Origin: Solimonas sp040377605
Lineage (GTDB): Bacteria > Pseudomonadota > Gammaproteobacteria > Nevskiales > Nevskiaceae
NCBI GenBank assembly: GCA_040377605.1
Contig: JBEIOK010000011.1
Coordinates: forward strand, 1-38,533
Reading direction: 5' to 3'
Length of the DNA stretch: 38,533 nucleotides
Shown: positions 1 to 9,560 of the stretch, one piece after another
Layout: every line of letters starts with the position of its first letter
How positions within the stretch are numbered: the stretch's first letter is position 1
Position numbers and translations under genes: made by a program
Notes under the pieces: generated by a model
What the model saw: only the letters and a program-made list of their open reading frames with translations
What the model was told of the DNA's origin: nothing
The model's database searches: none

Positions 1-34
1 CCCGGGGCTCCAGACCAATGGCTGGCCGCGATGC

Positions 35-46
35 TAACGTAGCGCC
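35..46 (+). promoter_or_regulatory. Possible -10 box of a leaderless transcript for the GspE-like gene
   Basis: TAACGT at 35-40 sits 6 nt before the ATG at 47, and no Shine-Dalgarno sequence is visible between them. This spacing would start transcription at or next to the ATG. The -35 region is too close to the window edge and is not convincing. Confidence 0.3.
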
Positions 47-1837
47 ATGAACAATGGGTCTTACAAGGCTCCGGCCGCCGCAGTGCCCCGCATGGATCTG
101 CGCACGATGCTCGAGCTGCTGGCCGGCGATGGTCTGCTGACGCCGCTGCAGGTGCGCGAAACCGAGGTACGCAACAAGCAACCGGACCGGCATCCGCTGA
201 TCATCATCGCCGAGCGTGAGTGGGAACACGCGCAGGCGCCGGGTCGCAAACTGAATCTGGAGGCGCTGACGCAGTGGCTGGCGCAGCGCAGCGGCCTGCC
301 CTATCTGCGCATCGATCCGCTGAACATCGATGTCGCGCGCGTGACCGCCGTGATGTCGTATGCCTATGCGGCGCGAGCGCGCATCCTGCCGGTCAAGGTC
401 ACACCCGGTGAGTTGGTGCTGGCCGTGGCCGATCCATGGAGTCGCGACTGGGAGGCCGACCTGTCGCGTCTGGTACGTCAGAAAATCACGCGCGTGCTCG
501 CCAGTCCGCTGGACATTGACCGTTACCTGGTCGAGTTCTATGCCCTGGCACGCTCGGTCAAGTCCGCCGAGAGCGAGCGCGCGCGACTGCCAGCCAGCGG
601 CGTACAGAATCTGGAACAGCTGACCGAGCTTGGGCGCAGCGGCAAGCTCGACGCCAATGACCAGCATGTCGTCGCCATCGTCGACTGGCTGCTGCAGTAC
701 GCCTTCGATCAGCGCGCCAGCGACATTCACTTCGAACCGCGCCGTGAAGCCGCACAGGTGCGCTTCCGCATCGACGGCGTGCTGCACGAGGTCTACCAGA
801 TGCCGGTCAGCATCTATGCCGCCGTGTCCAGCCGCCTGAAAATCCTGGGGCGTATGGATGTCGCGGAAAAGCGGCGCCCGCAGGATGGCCGCATCAAGAC
901 TCGCTCGCCGTCCGGAAAGGAAGTCGAGTTGCGCGTCGCCAGCCTGCCGACGGCGTTCGGCGAGAAGGTGGTGCTGCGCATCTTCGATCCGGAGGTCCTG
1001 CTGAAGAACTTCGCCGATCTCGGCTTCTCCGCCGCCGACTCGGTGCGCTGGCAGCAGATGATCGAGCAGCCCAACGGCATCATCCTCGTCACCGGCCCCA
1101 CCGGCTCGGGCAAGACCACGACGCTGTACTCGACGCTGCGCCAGCTCGCGACCCCCGAGGTCAACGTCTGCACGATCGAGGACCCGATCGAGCTGGTCGA
1201 GCCGCGCTTCAACCAGATGCAGGTGCACACCAGCATTGATCTGACCTTTGCGGCCGGCGTGCGCGCGCTGATGCGTCAGGACCCGGACATCATCATGGTC
1301 GGCGAAATCCGCGATCTGGAGACGGCGGAAGTCGCGATCCAGGCAGCACTGACCGGTCATCTGGTGCTGTCGACCCTGCACACCAACGACGCCCCGTCGG
1401 CCGTCACGCGCCTGCTGGACCTTGGTGTGCCGGCCTACCTGATCAAGAGCACCGTGCTGGGCGTGGTGGCGCAGCGACTGGTGCGCACGCTGTGTCCGCA
1501 CTGCAAGACACCGCACGACACCGACCCGCAACGCTGGGCGGATCTGCTCGATGGCTGGAAGATGCCGATGCCGGCACAGATCCATCGCGCTCCGGGCTGC
1601 CTGGAATGCCGCGAGACCGGTTTTCTCGGACGCGTCGGCATCTACGAGATGCTCGGCATGTCGGCCGGATTCAAGGCCCTGCTTCAGGAGGAAGGCGATC
1701 CCGCCGCGCTGCGTGAAGCCGCCCTGAAAGACGGCATGCTGCCGTTGCGGATCAGCGGTGCCCTGAAGATCGCCCAGGGCCTGACAACCATCGAGGAAGT
1801 CCTGCGGGTGGCACCGCCGCCATTACGGCCCGGTTGA
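47..1837 (+). CDS. GspE/PilB-family secretion or type IV pilus assembly ATPase
   Basis: This 596-aa protein is a hexameric motor ATPase of the type II secretion/type IV pilus family, acting on the cytoplasmic side of the inner membrane. The N-terminal ~170 residues look like the GspE/MshE N-terminal domain. The catalytic core follows: Walker A GPTGSGKTTT near residue 350, the Asp box around TIEDPIE, Walker B in DPDIIMVGEIRD and a His box in LSTLHTND. A CPHC...CLEC pair near residues 485-525 is the zinc-binding module typical of GspE and PilB. Length fits the family. No other gsp or pil gene is visible downstream, so partners must lie upstream or elsewhere, and sequence alone does not separate secretion from pilus function. 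The ATG at 47 has no Shine-Dalgarno but a -10-like box 6 nt upstream. Confidence 0.88.
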   Translation: MNNGSYKAPAAAVPRMDLRTMLELLAGDGLLTPLQVRETEVRNKQPDRHPLIIIAEREWEHAQAPGRKLNLEALTQWLAQRSGLPYLRIDPLNIDVARVTAVMSYAYAARARILPVKVTPGELVLAVADPWSRDWEADLSRLVRQKITRVLASPLDIDRYLVEFYALARSVKSAESERARLPASGVQNLEQLTELGRSGKLDANDQHVVAIVDWLLQYAFDQRASDIHFEPRREAAQVRFRIDGVLHEVYQMPVSIYAAVSSRLKILGRMDVAEKRRPQDGRIKTRSPSGKEVELRVASLPTAFGEKVVLRIFDPEVLLKNFADLGFSAADSVRWQQMIEQPNGIILVTGPTGSGKTTTLYSTLRQLATPEVNVCTIEDPIELVEPRFNQMQVHTSIDLTFAAGVRALMRQDPDIIMVGEIRDLETAEVAIQAALTGHLVLSTLHTNDAPSAVTRLLDLGVPAYLIKSTVLGVVAQRLVRTLCPHCKTPHDTDPQRWADLLDGWKMPMPAQIHRAPGCLECRETGFLGRVGIYEMLGMSAGFKALLQEEGDPAALREAALKDGMLPLRISGALKIAQGLTTIEEVLRVAPPPLRPG

Positions 1838-1846
1838 TCGCTACCT

Positions 1847-1874
1847 CTTGAAAGCCATCGGGACATCCCTATTT
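1847..1874 (+). promoter_or_regulatory. Sigma-32 heat-shock promoter of hsp20
   Basis: CTTGAAA (1847-1853), a 13-nt spacer and CCCTATTT (1867-1874) match the RpoH consensus CTTGAAA-N11-16-CCCCATNT closely. It lies about 50 nt before the Hsp20 start and overlaps a longer upstream reading frame, which argues that translation starts at 1923. Confidence 0.75.
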
Positions 1875-1922
1875 TCGAGACATCGCCGCATTGCGCGGCA
1901 TGTTGACCAACAGGAGATCCCG

Positions 1923-2357
1923 ATGAGCCTCATCCAGTACCAACCCTGGGCACTCCACCGCGAGCTGCTCAACGAATTCACCCGCGCCTTCGACCGCACC
2001 ACCAATGACGCCTCCAGCGCCGCCACGGCGGACTGGTCGCCGGCGGTCGACATCGAGGAATACGCCGACAAGTTCGTGCTGTATGCCGACATCCCGGGCA
2101 TCGATCCTGCCAGCATCGAAGTCACCCTCGAGAAAGGCGTGCTGACCCTCTCCGGCGCCCGCGAGCAGACCGTCGAGCAGGCCAACCTCGAACGCAAGCG
2201 CAGCGAGCGCGCCAGCGGCAAGTTCCTGCGTCGCTTCGTGTTGCCGGATACCGCCGATTCCGAGGCCGTGTCGGCCAGCGGCAAGCACGGGGTGCTGCAG
2301 GTCGTGATTCCCAAGCGCGCACAGGCACAGCCGCGCAAGATCACGGTCACCCACTGA
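1923..2357 (+). CDS. Hsp20/IbpA-type small heat shock protein
   Basis: This 144-aa alpha-crystallin family holdase binds unfolding proteins without ATP in the cytoplasm. The alpha-crystallin domain runs from about residue 38 (DWSPAVDIEEYADKF) to the C-terminus. It includes the family signature around GVLTLSGAREQ and a terminal I-x-V-type tail (KITVTH) that usually mediates oligomer contacts. The ATG at 1923 is preceded by AGGAGA at good spacing; an in-frame ATG at 1848 falls inside the promoter and would add a tail unlike the family. A sigma-32 promoter lies upstream and a strong hairpin terminator (2385-2413) downstream, so it is probably a monocistronic heat-shock gene. The next gene is a DnaJ-type co-chaperone. 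Confidence 0.92.
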   Translation: MSLIQYQPWALHRELLNEFTRAFDRTTNDASSAATADWSPAVDIEEYADKFVLYADIPGIDPASIEVTLEKGVLTLSGAREQTVEQANLERKRSERASGKFLRRFVLPDTADSEAVSASGKHGVLQVVIPKRAQAQPRKITVTH

Positions 2358-2384
2358 TTCGCGCCGGCTGTCGGCCGTTCATCC

Positions 2385-2413
2385 AAAGCGGGGCGCATCA
2401 GCGCCCCGCTTTG
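2385..2413 (+). terminator. Hairpin terminator after hsp20
   Basis: AAAGCGGGGCGC (2385-2396) pairs perfectly with GCGCCCCGCTTT (2401-2412) around the 4-nt loop ATCA. The T-tract is short (TTTGTTT), but the stem is very stable. Confidence 0.75.
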
Positions 2414-2448
2414 TTTAGAGTGAGCGTCCTCTCCGTACGCCATTGACC

Positions 2449-3336
2449 ATGCAGTACAAGGATTACTACAAGATTCTCGGTGTCCCGCGCTCCGCGTCTG
2501 CGGATGAAATCAAGCGCGCCTACCGCAAGCTGGCGCGTGAATTTCACCCGGACAAGAACAAGGCCAAGGGCGCAGAGGACAAGTTCAAGGAAGCCAACGA
2601 GGCCAACGAGGTGCTGGGCGATCCGGAAAAGCGCAAGGCGTATGACGCCCTGGGCGCCAACTGGAAGGCCGGCCAGAACTTTCAGCCGCCCCCCGGCTGG
2701 GGCGGCGCCGGGGCCAGCCGCGGGCGCGCGGCCGGCGGCGGCTTTGGCGGCGGCAATTTTTCCGACTTCTTCTCGCAGATGTTCGGCGGCGGGGCCGGCA
2801 TGGGCGGCGGCTTTGGCGGCTTCGACATGCCAGAAGCTGAAGCCCCGCCCTCCCGCGCCCGGCTGAGCATCGCGCTGGAAGATTCGTTCAACGGCAGCCA
2901 GCGTCAGATCAGCGTCGGCGGTCGCTCGCTGAGCGTGCGCATCCCCAAAGGCATCACCGCCGGCCAGACGATCCGTCTGGCCGAACAAGGCAACCACGGC
3001 GGCGACCTGCTGCTGGAGATCGAATTCGCCCCGCATCCGCGCTTCGAGATTGAAGGCCGCGACCTCTATCACACGCTGAAAATCGCGCCGTGGGAGGCTG
3101 CACTGGGGGCCAAGGTGCCGGTGCCGACACTGGGGGGCGAGGTCGAATTGGCCCTGCCGCCCGGCAGCCAGAGCGGACGCAAGATGCGCCTCAAGGGCCG
3201 TGGCCTGCCGGGTCACACGGCGGGCGACCAGTTCGTGACCTTGCAGGTCGTCGCACCGCCAGCCAACAGTGACGAGCAGCGCGCGGCCTACGAGGCGCTG
3301 CGCGATCAATTCAAGGACTTCAATCCGAGACGCTGA
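2449..3336 (+). CDS. cbpA: CbpA-type DnaJ (Hsp40) co-chaperone, class B
   Basis: This 295-aa J-domain protein stimulates DnaK ATPase and delivers substrates. The J domain covers residues 1-70 with the HPD triad in REFHPDKNK. A Gly/Phe-rich linker follows (about 85-130), then the C-terminal substrate-binding domains (about 140-290). The Cys-rich zinc finger of DnaJ itself is absent, so it is a class B protein like CbpA; DNA binding is assumed from family only. The start is ATG at 2449 (MQYKDYYKILGV); an in-frame TTG 6 nt upstream is less likely. No clear Shine-Dalgarno is seen. It lies just after the hsp20 terminator and may have its own promoter near TAGAGT (2416-2421). Readthrough from the heat-shock promoter is also possible. 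Confidence 0.88.
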   Translation: MQYKDYYKILGVPRSASADEIKRAYRKLAREFHPDKNKAKGAEDKFKEANEANEVLGDPEKRKAYDALGANWKAGQNFQPPPGWGGAGASRGRAAGGGFGGGNFSDFFSQMFGGGAGMGGGFGGFDMPEAEAPPSRARLSIALEDSFNGSQRQISVGGRSLSVRIPKGITAGQTIRLAEQGNHGGDLLLEIEFAPHPRFEIEGRDLYHTLKIAPWEAALGAKVPVPTLGGEVELALPPGSQSGRKMRLKGRGLPGHTAGDQFVTLQVVAPPANSDEQRAAYEALRDQFKDFNPRR

Positions 3337-3383
3337 GCACGCGGCGCGGGCAGTCGCTGCTCCCGCTCCCCATCGGCCTACAC

Positions 3384-3420
3384 GAAAAACGCCCCGCGCA
3401 CGAAGTCGCGGGGCGTTCTC
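3384..3420 (-). terminator. Intrinsic terminator of fbp, possibly bidirectional
   Basis: AACGCCCCGCG (3388-3398) pairs with CGCGGGGCGTT (3407-3417). Read on the minus strand the stem is followed by TTTTT, so it terminates fbp. It also lies 50 nt after the convergent cbpA gene and may stop both. Confidence 0.8.
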
Positions 3421-3435
3421 GTTTCAGCTGGCGGG

Positions 3436-4440
3436 TTACTGCGCGTCGCGGTGATAGCGCGTCGCGACTTCGACCTCGTTCTTCGAGCCGAGAAATACGG
3501 CGACGCGTTGATGCAGCTGCGTCGGCTGGATGTCGAGAATCCGCTCGAGACCGTTGGTGGCGGCGCCACCCGCCTGCTCGACGATGAAGCCCATCGGGTT
3601 GGCCTCGTACATCAGGCGCAGCTTGCCCGGCTTGTCCGGGTCCTTCTTGTCGCGCGGGTAAATGAAGATGCCGCCGCGCGTCAGGATGCGATGCACATCG
3701 GCCACCATGGAGGCGACCCAGCGCATGTTGAAGTCCTTGCCGCGCGGGCCGGTCTTGCCGGCCAGCAGCTCGTCCACGTACTGCTGCATCGGCGGATACC
3801 AGTGCCGCACATTCGACATGTTGATGGCGAATTCCTTGGTGTCTTCCGGGATCTTCATGTCGCGCTGCGTCAGCACAAAGCTGCCCTGCTCGCGGTCCAG
3901 GGTGAACGCATGTACGCCGTGGCCCACCGTGATCACCAGCATCGTGCTCGGCCCATAGACGGTGTAGCCGGCCGCCACCTGCGCCGTACCCGGCTGCAGG
4001 AAGTGCTCGGTTTCCGGATCGGTCACCTCATCCGGGCAGCGCAGCACCGAGAAGATCGTGCCGACGCTGATGTTGACGTCGATGTTGCTGGAGCCGTCCA
4101 GCGGATCGAACAGCAGCAAGTAGTTGCCCTTCGGATAGACATTGGGAATCTTGCTCGGATGCTCCATCTCCTCCGACGCGCAGCCGGCCAGATGACCGCC
4201 CCACTCGTTGGCCTCCAGCAGGATCTCGTTGGACAGCACATCGAGCTTCTTCTGCGCTTCGCCCTGGATATTGCCGGTGCCGGCATCCCCCAGCACCCCG
4301 CCCAGCGCCCCCTTGTTCACGGCATGCGAAATGCTCTTGCAGGCGCGGGCGACAACCTCGATCAGCAGGCGCAGATCGGCGTTGATGCGGCCGGCGCGCT
4401 GCTCCTCGATCAGGAAGCGGGTCAGGGCAACGGGTTTCAT
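3436..4440 (-). CDS. fbp: Fructose-1,6-bisphosphatase, class 1
   Basis: This 334-aa protein hydrolyses fructose 1,6-bisphosphate to fructose 6-phosphate in gluconeogenesis, in the cytoplasm, with Mg2+. Diagnostic elements are the metal-binding ASEEMEHP (about residues 88-95), the LFDPLDGSSNIDVNISVGTI block (about 109-128) and the C-terminal substrate region around KLRLMYEANPMGFIVEQAGG. Length matches the class 1 family (about 330-340 aa). The ATG start gives the expected N-terminus. yaeQ lies upstream on the same strand with a 92-nt gap that carries a possible promoter (4474-4501). Confidence 0.96.
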   Translation of the reverse strand: MKPVALTRFLIEEQRAGRINADLRLLIEVVARACKSISHAVNKGALGGVLGDAGTGNIQGEAQKKLDVLSNEILLEANEWGGHLAGCASEEMEHPSKIPNVYPKGNYLLLFDPLDGSSNIDVNISVGTIFSVLRCPDEVTDPETEHFLQPGTAQVAAGYTVYGPSTMLVITVGHGVHAFTLDREQGSFVLTQRDMKIPEDTKEFAINMSNVRHWYPPMQQYVDELLAGKTGPRGKDFNMRWVASMVADVHRILTRGGIFIYPRDKKDPDKPGKLRLMYEANPMGFIVEQAGGAATNGLERILDIQPTQLHQRVAVFLGSKNEVEVATRYHRDAQ

Positions 4441-4473
4441 GGGGACAGGGTTCCAGGGAAGTGCGGACGGCGC

Positions 4474-4501
4474 ATTGTGGCGGCTCGTAGGCGGATTGCA
4501 A
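4474..4501 (-). promoter_or_regulatory. Possible sigma-70 promoter of fbp
   Basis: On the minus strand, TTGCAA (4496-4501) and CACAAT (4474-4479) are separated by 16 nt, about 35 nt before the fbp ATG. Both boxes are near-consensus matches only. Confidence 0.4.
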
Positions 4502-4532
4502 CACGCGTTTGCAGCAGGGGTCGCGGGGGTTC

Positions 4533-5075
4533 CTACAGCTCGATACGGTGCTCCTCGATCGCCGTATTGAAGGTCTGGCCATCGAGGTCGAGATACAGCT
4601 GGCGCTCGGTGACCGACAGCGACAGCGCACTGCGGCGCTCGATGCGCGGCGCCACACTCTGCAGGTAACCCTTGCCGAAGTCGTAGACCGGAATCTCGGC
4701 CGCACGATGGATCTTCTGGCCGCGATACAAGCCCAGCAGCTGATGCGCCTCGCGATGCGTGTAGACCGCCGCCCGCCCGGCCAGCTTGCTGCCCCGATGC
4801 AGACGCTCGGCATCCGGCATGCCGACCTCGATCCAGGCCGTGACCCGGCCGGTCAGGTCACGAACCAGCACCGCCGGCTCATCGACCGCGGCAATGCCCT
4901 CGGTCAGCACCGCACCCTCCTGATACTCAAGGCAGTAGGCCAGCACCCGAGCCAGCATGAATTCCGCCGTCTCGGACGGCTGGCGCGCAATGCGCAGATC
5001 CAACTGCTCGTAGACGCTACGGTCGATATCGGAGAGCTGGACGGAAAGGCTGAAAACGGTCGCGGTCTGGGCCAT
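4533..5075 (-). CDS. yaeQ: YaeQ family protein
   Basis: This 180-aa cytoplasmic protein belongs to the YaeQ family, which has a PD-(D/E)XK nuclease-like fold and no firmly established biochemical role. The opening MAQTATVFSLSVQLSDIDR, the segment with ETAEFMLARVLAYCLEY, and DEPAVLVRDLTGRVTAWIEV are typical, and the length is the usual one. I chose ATG at 5073-5075. A longer in-frame extension runs into the divergent gene and would add about 140 unrelated residues. It is divergent from the GreB-like gene at 5160 and upstream of fbp on the same strand. Confidence 0.9.
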   Translation of the reverse strand: MAQTATVFSLSVQLSDIDRSVYEQLDLRIARQPSETAEFMLARVLAYCLEYQEGAVLTEGIAAVDEPAVLVRDLTGRVTAWIEVGMPDAERLHRGSKLAGRAAVYTHREAHQLLGLYRGQKIHRAAEIPVYDFGKGYLQSVAPRIERRSALSLSVTERQLYLDLDGQTFNTAIEEHRIEL

Positions 5076-5159
5076 AGGGCCGGCAGGGTACACGAGGGCG
5101 GACAGCGCCGGCAGCATCGCCGATACTCCCGGCTTCCCTCGCCTTGCGGAGTCCCCTAT

Positions 5160-5660
5160 ATGAGCCGCGCCTTCGTCAAGGAACCTGAGGGGCCGAATGT
5201 CGAGGACACGCCTGAGCGGCCGCTCAGCCCGCACCCCAACTACGTGACACCTGCGAGTCTGGAGCACCGACGCACCCGTCTGCACTCGACTGAACAGCGC
5301 CTTTCCACCCTGCCAGCGGAAGCCCTCGATACAGCCTCGCAACGCGCTGCGCTGCAGCGGGAGCTGCGATGGCTGCAGGCTCGCATCAGCAGTGCCATCG
5401 TCATTGACCCAGCTACGCAACCTCGCGACCGCGTGGCCTTCGGTGCAGAGGTCACCCTGGCCGAAGTCGACTCTGGCCTGCAGCGGCGATATCACATCGT
5501 CGGCGAAGACGAAGCCGATCCGGAACAGGGGCGGATCAGTTGGGCCTCACCACTGGCGCAGGCACTGCTCGATGCGCAAATTGGCGAGATCGTGACGTGG
5601 CAGCGGCCTGCGGGCGATCTCGACGTCGAGGTGCTGACGATCGAATATCCGGTCGCCTGA
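5160..5660 (+). CDS. GreA/GreB-like transcription factor lacking the catalytic tip motif
   Basis: This 166-aa protein has an N-terminal coiled-coil region (about residues 35-80) and a C-terminal FKBP-like domain (about 90-164), the GreA/GreB order. Opening residues MSRAFVKEPEG and HPNYVTP occur in a GreB-like subgroup. The coiled-coil tip should carry a GDxSENAxY motif with the two acidic residues that position Mg2+ for RNA cleavage. Here the region reads STLPAEALDTASQRAAL, without that motif. The family therefore suggests RNA polymerase secondary-channel binding, but cleavage stimulation is doubtful. ATG 5160 has GCGGAG upstream. It converges on the 68-aa gene with a 4-nt gap. Confidence 0.75.
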   Translation: MSRAFVKEPEGPNVEDTPERPLSPHPNYVTPASLEHRRTRLHSTEQRLSTLPAEALDTASQRAALQRELRWLQARISSAIVIDPATQPRDRVAFGAEVTLAEVDSGLQRRYHIVGEDEADPEQGRISWASPLAQALLDAQIGEIVTWQRPAGDLDVEVLTIEYPVA

Positions 5661-5664
5661 CGCT

Positions 5665-5871
5665 TCAGCGCGCGTCGAGCGCCAGCAGAAAATCCGGCAC
5701 CCAGCGCCGCCACGGCCGTCGCTTCACCTCCTCGGCCTCGGGCATCAGGCGCACGTTCATGGCCGAGGGTCGCTTGCGCAGCTCCTGCGGCAGGCTGGTG
5801 ACCGGGATACGGACGTTGAGGTATTTGCCGTCGGCAGTGACTTGAACGGCAAATGGCAGGGTGTCGAACAT
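5665..5871 (-). CDS. Small hypothetical protein (68 aa)
   Basis: I do not recognise this protein. It is a compact 68-aa reading frame with start ATG (5869-5871) and the Shine-Dalgarno-like ACGGAG upstream at good spacing. It is predicted soluble, with a beta-like first half (MFDTLPFAVQVTADGKYLNV) and a basic RKRPS/KRRPWRRW stretch near the end. It fills the space between the GreB-like gene and the WYL regulator with no overlap, which supports a real gene. It may be co-transcribed with the upstream WYL gene, although a 17-bp palindrome (5921-5937) lies between them. Confidence 0.5.
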   Translation of the reverse strand: MFDTLPFAVQVTADGKYLNVRIPVTSLPQELRKRPSAMNVRLMPEAEEVKRRPWRRWVPDFLLALDAR

Positions 5872-5920
5872 GGTTCAGGCTCCGTGAGTAAGGACCACAG
5901 AGGCACTGTGACGGCGCTGC

Positions 5921-5937
5921 GGCTCAAAACCTGAGCC
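5921..5937 (-). repeat. 17-bp intergenic palindrome, copy 1 of 3
   Basis: Read on the minus strand this is GGCTCAGGTTTTGAGCC, located 19 nt after the WYL gene stop. GGCTCA pairs with TGAGCC around a 5-nt loop. A weaker outer stem (CGGCG/CGCCG) flanks it. Copies 2 and 3 are at 32048 and 36565. Confidence 0.75.
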
Positions 5938-5955
5938 TGTTCGCCGGTCAGAAGA

Positions 5956-6912
5956 TCAGCGGCGATAGCGCGCCGCGGCCTGCTCCAGACGCTGTGCAAC
6001 AGCCGCGCGCAAGGCCGACGGCGCGATCACTTCCACTTCGTGCCCGTAGCGCAGGATGTCGAGGATCAGCTCTTCATCGCGGTGGTAGGGCACGCTCAGT
6101 TCGTAGCTGCCATCGTCGAGCCAGGTGCCCGTCTGCTGCGGATGCCAGGTTTCAGCCGCGATCCAGCGCGCGCGCTCAGGGGTGAAGCGCAGCGTGGCAC
6201 TGGCCGTGGGCGCGCCCGAAAAGATCCCGTAGGAGCCGCCCAGCTCCTGGGTCAGCCGTTCCGCAGTGATGTCATCGGCCACCTGCTCCAGCGCCACGGC
6301 ACTGCGCACGCAGTCCACTGCGAATGTGCGCAGTCCCTTGGACTTGTGGCACCAGGCATCGAGGTACCAGTTGTCGCGGTAGTGCGTCAGGCGCTGCGGA
6401 GAAATCTCACGCTCGGTGACCTGCTGGCTGCCACGGGCCTCGTACTCGATCTTCACGCGCTGGCGCTGCAGGACCGCCGCTGCCAGGGTCGTGAAGTGCC
6501 GGCCCGGCGCACGCGCTGCGGCGCGCAGCAGGCGGATGCGCTCGGCGTTGCCGGCCTTCAGGCCCTGTGAGCGCAGGATCTGGTCCAGCCGCTCGCGCAG
6601 GGGATCCAGTGCATCGTCGAGCAGGCCGGGCTGAAAGGTCGCCAGCAACTGCTGCAGCGTCAGCAGGCTCTGCAGTTCCTCGGGGCTGAACCAGAAGCCC
6701 GGGAGCTCGTAGGCGGCATCGGTATAGCGATAGCCGCGCGGCTCGCGCGAGGTTTCCATCGGGGCGCCGAGCACATCGCGCAGGTAGGCGAGCACCCGCT
6801 TGGTCGTGGCGCGCGAGCATTCCAGCTCTTCCTGGACCCGCTCGAAGGGCACCGGGTAGCGCTGGCGCTTCAGCAGACGGTGCAGGCGGTAGACATGTTC
6901 GAAGGACTTCAT
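5956..6912 (-). CDS. YafY-type WYL-domain transcriptional regulator
   Basis: This 318-aa regulator has an N-terminal winged helix-turn-helix (about residues 5-60, with ECSRATTKRVLAYLRDVLGAP). The WYL domain follows at about 140-215, including REISPQRLTHYRDNWYLDAW, and a C-terminal WCX extension reaches residue 318. WYL domains sense ligands, often nucleic acid or nucleotide signals; this protein's target is unknown. The chosen start ATG (6910-6912) gives MKSFEHVYRLHRLL, the usual N-terminus. An in-frame start at 6969 would overlap the divergent thioesterase. There is no Shine-Dalgarno, but TAGCCT lies 8 nt before the ATG, so the transcript may be leaderless. It may regulate the divergent gene or itself. 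Confidence 0.88.
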   Translation of the reverse strand: MKSFEHVYRLHRLLKRQRYPVPFERVQEELECSRATTKRVLAYLRDVLGAPMETSREPRGYRYTDAAYELPGFWFSPEELQSLLTLQQLLATFQPGLLDDALDPLRERLDQILRSQGLKAGNAERIRLLRAAARAPGRHFTTLAAAVLQRQRVKIEYEARGSQQVTEREISPQRLTHYRDNWYLDAWCHKSKGLRTFAVDCVRSAVALEQVADDITAERLTQELGGSYGIFSGAPTASATLRFTPERARWIAAETWHPQQTGTWLDDGSYELSVPYHRDEELILDILRYGHEVEVIAPSALRAAVAQRLEQAAARYRR

Positions 6913-6955
6913 GGGGAGGTAGGCTAACGCACCCACCCCTTTCAGGACGACTCCC

Positions 6956-7411
6956 ATGCCCACCCTCAACCCGGACTACGTCGAACGCCTTAAGCAAAGC
7001 GTGGCCACGGCCGCCTATCCGAGTCTGGTCGGTTTCAAGCTGGCCGAAATCGCAGATGACTACTGCCGCATCGATCTGCTGATCGGCGCCCCGCACTTCC
7101 AGCCCTTCGGCATCGTCCATGGAGGCGTGCTGGCCACGCTGATCGACACCGCCACGTTCTGGGCCGGCTTTCTGAGGCTGCCGGAGGACGCGGGGCTGGT
7201 GAACGTGGACCTGAAGCTCAACTATCTGAAGGCCGTGACCGGCGGCGAGCTGCGTGCCGAAGGCCGCTGCCTGCGGCCCGGACGCCAGATCAGCTACACC
7301 GAAGCCTCGGTGCGCGACGCCCATGGAGAGCTGGTCGCGCATGGCACCTCGACGCTGATGGCGCTGCCTGGCAAGGGCCTGAAGCTTGGCGTGCCCAAGT
7401 TCCTGGGCTGA
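6956..7411 (+). CDS. PaaI-family hotdog-fold thioesterase
   Basis: This 151-aa hotdog-fold protein probably hydrolyses acyl- or aryl-CoA thioesters in the cytoplasm. The family hallmark is FGIVHGGVLATLIDTATFWA (about residues 51-70) with HGG and the downstream acidic D. The VNVDLKLNYLKAV strand and the closing STLMAL strand also fit. The substrate cannot be told from sequence. The start ATG at 6956 has CAGGACG upstream. It is divergent from the WYL regulator (43 nt apart) and convergent with groEL. Confidence 0.85.
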   Translation: MPTLNPDYVERLKQSVATAAYPSLVGFKLAEIADDYCRIDLLIGAPHFQPFGIVHGGVLATLIDTATFWAGFLRLPEDAGLVNVDLKLNYLKAVTGGELRAEGRCLRPGRQISYTEASVRDAHGELVAHGTSTLMALPGKGLKLGVPKFLG

Positions 7412-7442
7412 AAACAATCGGGGCGCCCGAAGGCGCCCCGAT
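7411..7442 (-). terminator. Terminator downstream of groEL
   Basis: ATCGGGGCGCC (7417-7427) pairs with GGCGCCCCGAT (7432-7442) around a tetraloop. On the minus strand it is followed by TGTTTT, so it suits groEL. A second hairpin, GGGGCCAT/ATGGCCCC (7471-7488), lies between it and the groEL stop. The thioesterase gene on the other strand ends at the same site. Confidence 0.7.
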
Positions 7443-7508
7443 ATACAGCGGACTGCTTGTTTTGAGAAGCGGGGCCATGGATGGCCCCGGCTTATCAGGG
7501 ACGATCCT

Positions 7509-9164
<1,656 letters not shown>

Positions 9165-9193
9165 TTTCTAATCCTCTGAATTCTTTGAGTTAC

Positions 9194-9487
9194 TTACTTG
9201 GTGAAGACGGCCATGATGTCGTCTTCGCGCATCACCAGCAGGTCCTGACCGTCGACCTTGACCTCGGAGCCCGAGTACTTGCCGAACAGGATGATGTCGC
9301 CGACCTTGACGTCCATCGCGATGGTCTTGCCGTCGTCGGCCTTCTTGCCGGCGCCGACCGCAATCACTTCACCCTTGACCGGCTTTTCGGCGGCGTTGTC
9401 CGGGATGATGATCCCGCCCGCGGACTTCTTCTCTTCTTCCAGACGCTTGACGATCACGCGATCGTGCAGAGGACGCAGCTTCGACAT
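9194..9487 (-). CDS. groES: Co-chaperonin GroES (Hsp10)
   Basis: This 97-aa protein caps the GroEL chamber. It begins MSKLRPLHDRVIVKRLEEE and carries the mobile-loop region KKSAGGIIIPDNAAEKP (about residues 20-36), plus the roof and core strands ending DDIMAVFTK. Length is exactly that of the family. The ATG (9485-9487) has CTGGAG upstream. It is the first gene of the groESL operon. Confidence 0.98.
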   Translation of the reverse strand: MSKLRPLHDRVIVKRLEEEKKSAGGIIIPDNAAEKPVKGEVIAVGAGKKADDGKTIAMDVKVGDIILFGKYSGSEVKVDGQDLLVMREDDIMAVFTK

Positions 9488-9560
9488 ATCGAATCTCCAG
9501 ATGAATCAACGATTTGAGTAATACATGGGCGTTTGCCGCAGCGATTCTTGAGGGTCGCTG

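Noticed and set aside
1848..1922. Upstream in-frame start for Hsp20
   Set aside because: It lies within the sigma-32 promoter and lacks a ribosome site; ATG 1923 has AGGAGA.
3451..4668. 405-aa plus-strand open frame opposite fbp
   Set aside because: It overlaps fbp and the end of yaeQ antisense and shows no recognisable domain.
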